DNA of 11,027 bases from Bremia lactucae (Eukaryota; Oomycota; Peronosporomycetes; Peronosporales; Peronosporaceae): NCBI RefSeq assembly GCF_004359215.1, contig NC_090614.1:3083570-3094596 (forward strand), in the 5' to 3' direction. A model generated the notes under the pieces. It was given only the letters and a program-made list of their open reading frames with translations. It did no database searches and was not told the DNA's origin. Shown here one piece after another: positions 1 through 6,940 of this stretch. Position 1 is the stretch's first letter; every line of letters begins with the position of its first letter. The translations under genes and the position numbers were made by a program.

Positions 1-779
1 GAGCCGTTGGCCAGGAACCGACCACTCGTGCCGGTATGTAGTGTTCGGATAACCTCCACGAGGTGAGGCGGATACCCGTGTCGGCTAAGCACTGCATAGA
101 GGAATTCTCTATCGAGCGTATCATAAGCCTTCGCGAAGTCAAGCAACAACACTACTGCATCACGCAGTTCCGGTGAATGAGGTACCGTGGCTTGAGCTGC
201 CATGAAGTAGTCAAGTACGGCATTTATGTCACGGTTAGGCACGAATCCATGCTGATGAGTGTGTACTCGGCTGTCGAGAGTCCGCCTAAACGCCGTCGCT
301 ATTACTCGTGTGAACAGCTTATAATCTGTATTTAGAAGTGAAAGGGGCCTGTAGTTGAGCGGGTTACTGCCGTCGCCCTTCTTCTTGAGACAGAATACAT
401 CTGTTTCCAAAAAGGAGGTTGGACACACGTGGGCGTTGTACCAGAGGCGACAAAGCTTGAGCGTCATAGGTATGAGCTCCGGTGAATAATGGATATACCA
501 ATCGTTACCGAGTCTATCTGGACCACACTCCTTCCCGTGCTTACACGCCTTAAAAGCAGAGGTAAGAGTTTCCGTGATGAAGAGTGTCTCTGTTTCCAGA
601 CTACCAACATCATTAGTGGGTTGAGCTTGCATCCAATCAACCACGAAATCCTTTCCTTCCCTAGAGTCCGAACCTTGCAGAATGGAGCTCCATGCATCAG
701 CCAATGTCTCTGCTTTTTCAAAGACTCCCCGTTGGGGGTGGCCCTCCGCTGGTGATAACGTTGTCACCAAACCGACAAG
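1..779 (-). CDS. LINE reverse transcriptase segment, uninterrupted to the window edge (partial)
   Basis: The frame with codons ending at 723, 720 and so on is open from about 779 down to base 1, and its continuation lies outside. It reads, in order: GVFEKAETLADAW (leader to RT), GPDRLGNDWY (motif 0), LKKKGDGSNPLNYRPLSLL (motif 1), HQHGFVPNRDI (motif 2) and LLLDFAKAYDTLDREFL (motif A, with the first catalytic Asp). The last residues are about GTSGRFLANG. The second catalytic pair (motif C, usually FADD in LINEs) would lie beyond the edge. There is no start codon of its own: it is the downstream part of ORF2, separated from the endonuclease frame by a shift at about 735-760. The lack of any stop over some 250 codons contrasts with the broken region upstream. 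Confidence 0.87.
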
Positions 780-2238
780 AGATGCGCTGAAACATTGCCT
801 TTGTAGTCTCCCCTCTTTTCCACGTACATGACCTGAATAATTTGCGTTGCCGTGACCGTAACCAGTTTCTCCTCGTCTCCGAGATCTCGTGCAGCAGATC
901 AGTAGAAGCTTTGGCCGGCAGATGAACGCTTCCTTCCTGTCCGGACTGTACAGCAATAGCCTCTCGATTAATTTGTTGATCATATCTACGATACAAACGT
1001 TTCAGCTTCTTGCGATACGAATTTTTCAGGCTCTTCTTGGCTGCTTTCTTGTGCCTGAGAATACCTAGGACAATTTTGTGCTTCAGTTTATCCCATGCAT
1101 CGGCAGCTGTCGCGGCATTGTAATTTTCACGTTCCAGCTCGAACTCGAAGTAAGCTAGCTCGACCCGTACATATTTGTCCACTCGATGTGCCGCGTAAGG
1201 CTGAACTGGGAAAATCCGGGGTTCTCTCTTGATGCGCACCGGGTTCTACGGGTTGCGAAGATGTAATATAACCCCTTATGATCTCCACTTAGTCCAAATG
1301 TATTCCGTGGAAGTAGCCCATAAGCGTGCCGTATCACTCACATACCACCTATCGAGCCTACTGGTTGCACGACGGAGCCCTGGCAGCGAATACGAGTACG
1401 TATGGTATCTCTTGTGAAAATCCATGATGCCTGTTTCGTCTGAGGCTTCCGGCATGCACTGCTGTATGGAGTCCATCAAACACCATTTTGTCAAAAGCCT
1501 GCGAAGTGCGGGCGAGTCGTGCGCAGAAGCGGCTGAAGTGAAAGAACTGTCGTGCACTGACTACAATGTACAATTGAAGTCACCTCCAATATAGAGGTGT
1601 GCTTCCGATGGAAATTGTATGCTGGTCAGCCTAGAGTAGAAGGCCTCTCTGGCAGCTTTCTCGACTGGGGCATAGACGTTACATAAAACCACTATATGGC
1701 CGTCAACTTCGCCTTGCAGTTCCATGAAGTGGTCCGTCCAATGTTCTTTGGCACACGGTTGGAGCTCCCTAAATTTTGACCGGGGATGTATCAACATGCC
1801 TTCTCCCCCAGTCTTGAGCGACGCAGCTGCCCAATACGAAAGTAACGGACTTTCTTGACCAACTCGGTACCCCCACTGTGCTGCGTGAAGCCGAGTTATT
1901 TCTGGGATATCCTGCTCATTGACATGTGTTTCCTGAAGGAACACCACATCAAATTGTCCATGGCTGTGCTGGCGCTTGAAAGAAGCAAGCCAGTCGTCGC
2001 GGTCCTGATCCGATCTTCCAAAACCTCGGACATTTTGTGTTAAAAGTCCAGTTGTCCTTTCATCTGCATGTAGTGGCGAAGTATCATATTTCCGCCTATG
2101 AATATTTACGACTGCTTCTCTTCTCCTATGTTCGGCGCGTCTCGTATTTCGGAAAATGTCGAACTCGCGTCTGAGCGTAGTTGCCCGGTCCAATTGGGTA
2201 TGCACCGGGAAGAAATCTCCCAGAGAGGTTTGCTCCAT
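1..2238 (-). pseudogene. LINE ORF2: APE endonuclease plus reverse transcriptase, broken and cut by the window edge
   Basis: The best start is the ATG at 2238, shortly after an in-frame TGA at 2317. Residues 68-72 read QNVRG, the catalytic Glu lies in FLQETH (about residue 103), NVYAP is at 187-191 and GGDFNC at 218-223. A TAG at 1561 follows, but the same frame continues with HTYSY and SRLDRWYVS (endonuclease motifs, about 1390-1330). The final GDHKG motif falls in another frame near 1285, so a one-base loss in the G-run near 1275-1279 probably broke it. Frame 1239-718 is the basic, helical linker between endonuclease and RT. A further frameshift at about 735-760 leads into the RT frame. The protein would nick target DNA and copy the element RNA in the nucleus; this copy cannot encode it whole. 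Confidence 0.88.
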
Positions 2239-2316
2239 CCCTTCCTGGGAATGCGTGGCCAGGCCACGTTTATTTATCGCTGGTTGCGACTGCGTCAGAT
2301 CGATTATCTGGACGCG

Positions 2317-2945
2317 TCACTGCTGCAGTAGTGCCTCCCCGACAAGTAATAGCTGAGCCGAACTCCAATCGGCTGTGCATAATATGGCAACACACAGGTC
2401 CACTATGGAGGGGTACTGTGTATACCAGATACCAAGGGAGGCTCCAGGAGCCCTCGCCATGATAGTGCTGCCCCAGTCTCGTACCACAAAATGCATTATG
2501 TGAAGCAGAAGCCAGTGTTGTACGGGTATTTCAGGTGGGTTAGGCCTGAGGAGAGAGAAATCCACATAGCGTCCTAGCTCTCGCCAATTATCAGCGGAAG
2601 CAGCGTACTCATACGCATCCTCACGTGATTCCATTTCGCGCTTCTCCACCCAAGATTAACAAAGCGATCTAGCCCTGTCATCGCTCTCCCCATCGGCTGC
2701 TATAAGCCTGAGGATCAGAATCTGATGGCTGAATACTTCCGCCTCGCCCCAATTAAGTAACCATTCGTTCGGGCATTGTTGCGCCATAATCTCTGGGTAG
2801 GGGAAAAACTTGAATGCATGGCGAAGCGCGGCTGGATTTTCCACCATCCATTCAAAATAATCGATAAATGTACCGTTTCCGCCATGTTGGTTTGGTAGAG
2901 CAAACGTTTCTCCATATTTCCTCTTCCATTCTTGAAACGCCTCCT
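2317..2945 (-). pseudogene. C-terminal domain of LINE ORF1 (or leader of ORF2), unknown fold
   Basis: One frame runs from 2943 to a TGA at 2317, with a single internal TAA at 2656. It begins EAFQEWKRKYGE directly against the AT-rich mitochondrial mosaic, with an in-frame TAG at the joint and no start codon, so its N-terminal side has been cut away. It continues through DYFEWMVENPAALRHAF, a Trp-rich stretch (NEWLLNWGEAEVF) and SWVEKREMESREDAYEY, ending GEALLQQ. I do not recognise the domain. It shares its frame with ORF2, whose likely ATG is 79 bases further on. I infer that 2317 is the natural ORF1 stop and that this piece was once continuous with the OTU region across the insert. The alternative is that it begins ORF2. 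Confidence 0.6.
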
Positions 2946-3043
2946 ATAAATTAATAACAATAATTTCCGTAAAAGTTATCAAATTTTTCAATTTAGATAT
3001 AAATAAAAAACCGTTTTTTTGATCAAAAAACATAAATTAAAGG

Positions 3044-3121
3044 GCTATGGGTAAATCTGCACAAATTTTTTTCCATTTATGGCTTCCCGATGCTATGGAA
3101 GGACCTACACCCGTTTCCGCC
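3044..3121 (+). pseudogene. nad5: nad5 fragment A (NADH dehydrogenase subunit 5)
   Basis: The plus strand reads [13 protein letters not shown] then [13 protein letters not shown], the conserved proton-channel segment of complex I subunit ND5, where [21 protein letters not shown] and then LIHAATMV are expected. The match stops exactly after VSA, where the next fragment joins in inverted orientation. IFF and LW differ slightly from the common residues. It is too short to be a gene. Confidence 0.9.
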
Positions 3122-3196
3122 CATTTTCCTAATATCTTGTTCATCACCCATAGCATGAATTACAGCCCCTGAACATAAGAATAATAGAGCTTTAAA
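3116..3196 (-). pseudogene. nad5: nad5 fragment B, inverted relative to fragment A
   Basis: The minus strand reads [16 protein letters not shown] then [11 protein letters not shown], the ND5 segment that follows fragment A's region by several dozen residues in the intact protein. It is uninterrupted. Its end (ATG GGC GGA) overlaps fragment A's end (GTT TCC GCC) by six shared bases at 3116-3121. Confidence 0.9.
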
Positions 3197-3228
3197 ACGT
3201 AAATAAAGATAGATATGACATAAATCGG
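3193..3228 (-). pseudogene. nad5: nad5 fragment C, first copy
   Basis: The minus strand reads [11 protein letters not shown], an ND5 segment lying N-terminal to fragment A in the intact protein. It abuts fragment B through a shared run of T and abuts the cox2 piece through bases shared around CCGA. A second copy of the same stretch lies at 3614-3646. Confidence 0.78.
3196..3228 (+). repeat. 33-bp direct repeat, first copy (second at 3614-3646)
   Basis: The stretch begins AACGTAAATAAAG and ends GACATAAATCGG in both copies, with one mismatch over 33 bases. The copies sit about 418 bases apart in the same orientation within the mitochondrial mosaic and correspond to nad5 fragment C. They are not target-site duplications, because the left copy lies well inside the insert. 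Confidence 0.9.
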
Positions 3229-3345
3229 AATTGGCCTATAGCTAAATCATCCTCTTGTACCATATAACTCTCGAAAATTAAAGGTTCATCTGAAAATTCT
3301 AAATTATCTGAATATTCATAGCTCCAATACCACTGGCTATAACCT
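3227..3345 (-). pseudogene. cox2: cox2 fragment (cytochrome c oxidase subunit 2)
   Basis: The minus strand reads QWYWSYEYSDN, then FSDEPLIFESYMVQ, then [10 protein letters not shown], the start of the soluble copper-binding domain of COX2 (in intact proteins, GHQWYWSYEY and later [10 protein letters not shown]). The usual Gly-His before QWYW is altered to Gly-Tyr-Ser, apparently through a small deletion at the fragment edge. The CuA ligand cysteines lie further along the gene and are not included. Confidence 0.92.
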
Positions 3346-3350
3346 TTTTA

Positions 3351-3440
3351 GAGAAAAACGGACTATATATTAATTTAGAGGGGTTAATTCAAAAAAATGA
3401 ACAAATTTTAACTTTAAAAATACTAAAAGTTTTTAAAATT
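3351..3440 (+). pseudogene. nad11: nad11 fragment (complex I 75-kDa subunit)
   Basis: The plus strand reads EKNGLYINLEGLIQKNEQ, which resembles the NuoG/NAD11 signature where an E-K-x-G-T-x-x-N-x-E-G-R-x-Q pattern is expected. The frame continues open to a TAA at 3453, but its last part is very Lys-rich and may already belong to the joint with the nad1 piece. A mitochondrial nad11 is found in stramenopiles and few other eukaryotes, so this piece supports the oomycete assignment. Confidence 0.68.
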
Positions 3441-3530
3441 AAAAAGAAAGGTTAAAATTGGTGCAAAAACAAATAAAATTATATCAGCATTGCTTGGTAA
3501 AATTGTCTCTTTTGTAAATAATTTAAGATT
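3441..3530 (-). pseudogene. nad1: nad1 fragment (NADH dehydrogenase subunit 1)
   Basis: The minus strand reads LKLFTKETILPSNAD then IILFVFAPILTF, the conserved ND1 loop (K-L-x-x-KE-x-I-x-P-x-x-A-D) and the transmembrane helix after it. It is uninterrupted for about 27 codons, then runs into AT-rich sequence shared with the nad11 side. It lies opposite in strand to nad11. Confidence 0.85.
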
Positions 3531-3613
3531 AAAAATTTTTTAGTTATAGTTATATATATTGTATGTTATCAAATTATTCAAATATTTTTATATTTTTTAT
3601 ATTAAGTTCATAG

Positions 3614-3646
3614 AACGTAAATAAAGATAGAGATGACATAAATCGG
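3614..3646 (-). pseudogene. nad5: nad5 fragment C, second copy
   Basis: The minus strand reads RFMSSLSLFTF, the same ND5 stretch as at 3193-3228 with one base change (Tyr to Ser). The following codons do not continue as ND5 and reach a stop, so only the short segment was captured or duplicated. Confidence 0.75.
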
Positions 3647-3677
3647 GAATTCGATTTTTAATAAAATAATACATTAT

Positions 3678-4717
3678 TTAAAGGTTTAGTTTCCGTAGTC
3701 GTTGTGCAATACGCCTGTCGGAAATTGATAGCTGGTCTACCTCTGCGGTTCCGAGTATGCGCTCGTAAATTCTAGCGTGAATTGGTTTACCACGGTTGAC
3801 GAACCTCAGCACAGGAGTGTTGTATTCCTCTGCAGAGATACCGGTGTCCTGTGAGCCACTTGCGTCGACGTCGAGACCCAGCTCCTCCAAAATGGGGGCT
3901 TCCTCCCCCTGTGCGATATCCGATAATGACTCCTCATCATAGTGACTCGCGTTAAGCACCGGGAGACCGACGTGCTGGTGTACCGTATCTAGTCTGGCCC
4001 GCATGCCCGGCCCTGGCAACGCATTCCAGTCTAGGAATTGTTGCCCATACTGGACCCCGTAAAAGTGGCCCTCCGCATGATTTAGCAGTAACATAAGGGG
4101 AAAATTTTTATGATTATAACAGGCTTCCAGGACATTATTGACTTGCTCGTCAGCAAGTGCCGTCACTACACCTGTCTCATGCGCATCACCGTTTGGCATC
4201 GTGAACGTTTGATATGAATATTGCTGCGCACGGGCCGCGACAGTCTCGTCAACGTCCCACACGTAAATCGGCTCCCGTATATACACGGCGAGTGCCCTGA
4301 GAAGAATGGAGCGTGCCCAAAAGGTGCTTGAGACTGATTTGCTAACACACTGAGCACGTGTGACCGCAAAATGTGCGTCAATGCCGCAGTCACGGCAGCA
4401 GTCGTTGCAGGGGCCACCGCATGTGGATACATTCTCTCCAGTTCTAAGTAGGGATCCACGAGCTTTAGCTGAACATCATATCTTAGATTCGCCAGTACGA
4501 TATCTGTGGCCTGATGCTTGATGTTGTTAATAGCCCGAGTTTGATCCGCAGACGGTTTAAATGGGTTCGCGAGCTCGTTTGTAGCCGCGAAGAAGGCATA
4601 AAGTAGGCATTGACCGTTGGATGGAACATTGACTGGCGTGCCGTGCAGGCTGCCGATCCAGTCAGACACCTGCCGGGGCGGAGAACTGGGATCTTGAACC
4701 CTGGTGATCTTGAAGCC
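3678..4717 (-). pseudogene. OTU-type cysteine protease domain of LINE ORF1
   Basis: After an in-frame TAG at 4718 the frame reads SDWIGSLHGTPVNV, then PSNGQCLLYAFFAATNE. That matches the OTU active-site Cys motif (usually DGxCLFxA; here Asn replaces Asp before Gly). A frameshift near 4340 moves it to the frame SILLRALAVYIREPIYVWDV, then LLLNHAEGHFYGVQYG, which holds the candidate catalytic His. It continues as an acidic tail to RLRKLNL and a stop at 3678, just at the edge of the mitochondrial insert. OTU proteases cleave ubiquitin conjugates; in retrotransposons the role is unproven and may be polyprotein processing or evasion of host ubiquitination. The stop at 3678 may be created by the insert rather than native. 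Confidence 0.78.
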
Positions 4718-5722
4718 CTACCCGGTGTCCATATTCGGGGCCGCGTCGTCCGACCTAATAGATGTGTCCATTTCGATATCATCCACTTCGATACTAGTAG
4801 GATCGTTTGGATTTAGCTGTACCCAGTTGGTGACGGGTGTCGGACCCAACTCGAATGGAGGACCATACATGACGGCGTTAGACCCAGTCGGCTCCTGTAT
4901 CTCCAATTCTTCGTGTAGAGTAAGAACTTGCTGACTGGGCATGACTAATTCTTCATTAGAGGCATCCATATCTACGTCATTCCGATCCTCCAACGACGAC
5001 TCCTGCGTAGCTCCATCTTGTTGTATATCTGCCTGTTGCGTCGGAAAGGACTGGACATCCTCGTAATCGTCTTCATCTTCGGAGCTGTCTTCCAATTCCG
5101 CGTATATGCTACGATGGATCGTAAATCCATGAGTTTGCGGTGTCAAATCTTGAGCATTTTCCCGCCGTCTCCCTTCGTCAACAGAGCTTGTGCTTGGCAC
5201 TAAACCAGTACCTGAACGCCCCACAGCTACTTGTGACTCCGTGGCGATAGGTGGAAGTACCGTTAATCCACTCCGCGTACCTAATCCAGCTCCCCCGTGA
5301 TGCGCCTGCTGCGCACCATGCTGCTGCGGCAGCACGGAATGACGTGGTTGAGATGTCTGTGTTCACGGCGTATGGCGTCGCCCATTTCTGAGGCCCCGTC
5401 CTCCGGTGCTGCGAGATGGTTGCTTCTGCCTCTGTGAAGGTTGGCGCTGCAGGCGCCGTATGACAGTCCATCCAGTTTTATCCGGTTGCACATGTTCGCT
5501 TTGGTTTCCTCCGGGTGCATTCCTGTGTCGTTGATCATGTCGTTCTGGCAATTCAACTGGCTCAAGCACTCGTCCTCCTTCACCGATGAAAAGATCCACT
5601 AGTCCACCCGTCCATGCTGTCAGCGCTAGGTCCAGATCTTCCACTGTCGTGTAGTTGTCAAAAGACGGTACTATGTGATCAGGTACCGTACCGACGTATT
5701 TTTGTTGTCTCGACGCCCATTA
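4718..5722 (-). pseudogene. Acidic, Gln-rich linker of LINE ORF1 between zinc knuckle and OTU
   Basis: The frame opens after a TAA at 5720 and runs with one TGA (5363) to a TAG at 4718; the OTU start follows in the same frame. The first part reads VEDLDLALTAWTGGLVDLFIGEG and is followed by a basic, Gln/Arg-rich stretch (RRLQRQPSQRQKQPSR). Beyond 5335 it turns strongly acidic (ELEDSSEDEDDYEDV, VDDIEMDTS), which suggests a disordered, low-complexity linker. No known fold is recognised. The frameshift from the zinc-knuckle frame lies at about 5720-5730, next to the TGA at 5727. Together with its neighbours it represents one long ORF1 polyprotein. Confidence 0.65.
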
Positions 5723-5726
5723 TTCC

Positions 5727-6914
5727 TCAATACGTTCCTCTGGCCCTACACTTCGCTGTGGTGTGATGGAGGTTATAACAAGTACGACACGGAGCTGTTG
5801 CCAGTCGTTGAAATTGATGTAGCATTATTGTCTGCTCCCCGATTTTTAGTGAAGTGACATTGACCAGAAGTTCCGGGCATTCCATCGAGGAGAAAATGAT
5901 CGTCCAGTAGTCATTGTCATGCTCCTTTAAGCCTTGTACCCCAGGGTGTCAAATATCCAGAATATATTCGCCCGCAATTTGGCTAAAGACGGTTCGGAGA
6001 AGATTCGGATCCAATCCTTCTGTGCCCAGGATTCGGACGGCATAGTGTTTGGCCACTTGCGGGGAGGATCGGGTACCGGCGATGTTATTCTCCGCCCTTT
6101 GCAGCTTGATAATATAGTCTCTCAATTTGAATTCCTTGTTCGCCCAATCATTCGCCGCCCGATTAGACATAAACGTGAAGGTAAGAGTGTGCTGCCCGTC
6201 AAACATCACGCGTTGCGCTGCTCGAGTAAACTGCTCCATTACCTTCTTAGTAGCATCAGTACGTGCGTTAGCCTCTACTAGCTCGCGTAGCAGTGACCTT
6301 CGTGGGATAAATTTACCCAGTCGAATTCGGGCGGAGAGATCTGCTATTAGCACCCCTTCCACGTTAGAATGGTGATACGCCATCATTGCTGCTCTCTGTA
6401 GTCCAGGTGTGGTGCACACAAGGAACGTTGGGGGGCCAGGAAGCTCCAAACGTCTCTCCACATAAGCTGTTAGAGCCTCGCGCTTCTCCTCCGACATCGG
6501 CCGCAACGCCGTGTCCTCGTGCAGAGGATAATCACTCGTCGCTATCTGATAAAGCCGCTTCATCTGCGACTCTGCAGCTGCTGCCTCTTCATCCTGTTCT
6601 GCGCGCACTTGCAGACGTCGAGCTGCTTCCTCAGATGTCCATGCCGTGGGCAAGGTCGCACCTGCGCTAGGGTTTGGGGTGGAGTCCAAACTCTCTTCCG
6701 TCGTCGTGTCTTCTACCTCCCCAAGTCGGTTCGCCGCTGCCGCCTGCTCTGGAGGACTCGGAGCGGCTAAGGCTGAAGTGGGGGGGCCGTCCGGTGGGTC
6801 GGGTGGCCTGGGGGGCGGCCGGCCCGAGAGGAGCCGTCGCCGCCACTCATACGCACTCGTAAGTTTAAACGCTTGGTTCAGAAAGCTGGTTTCAAATCGC
6901 TGGGTTCGTGCCAC
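5727..6914 (-). pseudogene. LINE ORF1 gag-like RNA-binding domain with CCHC zinc knuckle
   Basis: An open frame from 6914 to a TGA at 5949 encodes a Pro/Ala-rich N-terminus, a helical part (EEAARRLQVRAEQDEEAAAAES) and a conserved-looking core (TLTFTFMSNRAANDWANKEF, then HYAVRILGTEGLD). Past the TGA the same frame continues to 5727 and contains CRTCYNLHHTTAKC, a perfect CX2CX4HX4C zinc knuckle at 5748-5789, so the TGA is an internal lesion. No ATG opens this frame: codon 1 of the listed frame is GTG, and an upstream stop lies at 6960. The likelier start is the ATG at 6850 in another frame (MSGGDGSSRAGRP), joined by a shift in the seven-base G run at 6780-6786. ORF1 proteins coat LINE RNA. Confidence 0.8.
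5748..5789 (-). other. CCHC zinc knuckle of LINE ORF1
   Basis: Fourteen codons give Cys-x2-Cys-x4-His-x4-Cys with all four zinc ligands kept. The motif lies downstream of the in-frame TGA at 5949, in the same frame as the gag-like domain. Confidence 0.88.
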
Positions 6915-6929
6915 AGCAAATTGAGAAGT

Positions 6930-6940
6930 TGTTTTAGGTT
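6930..6940 (-). other. Junction: Gypsy pol sequence passes into the LINE 5' region
   Basis: Upstream on the minus strand the Gypsy frame reads DKGTRHEINL (6964-6935). In Ty3/Gypsy elements of this type that motif is followed by the residues leading into RT; here the match ends and LINE leader sequence begins. The rest of the Gypsy element should lie beyond the LINE's 3' end, left of the window. The exact base is uncertain by several nucleotides. Confidence 0.6.

Larger units (their letters stand above)
2942..3680. other. Mosaic nuclear insert of mitochondrial DNA (NUMT) inside the LINE
   Basis: Base composition changes sharply to AT-rich, with both edges against LINE coding sequence (ORF1 resumes at about 2943; the OTU frame ends at 3678). 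Translated pieces match well-known mitochondrial proteins: nad5, cox2, nad11 and nad1, some on plus and some on minus, none longer than about 110 bases. No single mitochondrial locus has this order, so this is a patchwork of short fragments joined end to end, as in end-joining capture of organelle DNA. Tryptophan is TGG in the cox2 piece, as in oomycete mtDNA. Parts not assigned are 2942-3043 and about 3531-3613, both very AT-rich. The first contains the 16-base palindrome TTTTTTGATCAAAAAA at 3015-3030. Confidence 0.85.
1..6934 (-). mobile_element. LINE (non-LTR) retrotransposon with APE endonuclease and OTU protease, 3' end outside the window
   Basis: Reading the minus strand from about 6934, this element holds ORF1 (gag-like domain, CCHC knuckle, acidic linker, OTU protease, C-terminal domain) followed by ORF2 (APE-type endonuclease, then reverse transcriptase). 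That order is typical of APE-class LINEs, which copy themselves by target-primed reverse transcription. The right boundary is set where the Gypsy reading stops at 6935; the left end lies beyond base 1. A mitochondrial mosaic at 2942-3680 interrupts it. In-frame stops (5949, 5363, 4718, 2656, 1561, 1276, 718) and frameshifts show that this copy is dead. The clade is not certain: the OTU domain and the APE/RT style fit oomycete LINEs. Confidence 0.88.

Noticed and set aside
1561..2238. 225-codon minus-strand frame as an independent endonuclease gene
   Set aside because: The same frame continues past the TAG at 1561 with the remaining endonuclease motifs and then the RT linker, so it is the first part of LINE ORF2.
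3015..3030. Palindrome TTTTTTGATCAAAAAA as a terminator or replication origin
   Set aside because: It is a low-complexity palindrome in AT-rich mitochondrial-derived DNA with no supporting context.
2942..3680. The AT-rich block as a natural LINE inter-ORF spacer
   Set aside because: Its pieces translate to nad5, cox2, nad11 and nad1 on both strands, which a LINE spacer would not do.
2964..3697. Eight-base direct repeat TTTCCGTA (2964-2971 and 3690-3697) as a target-site duplication of the mosaic
   Set aside because: The left copy lies about 20 bases inside the AT-rich block and the right copy inside ORF1 coding sequence, so the two do not mark matching edges; an 8-mer match over 700 bases can be chance.
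5934..6924. Several plus-strand open frames opposite LINE ORF1
   Set aside because: They are antisense shadows of the gag-like domain, which carries the recognisable core and leads into the zinc knuckle; the plus-strand products have no domains.
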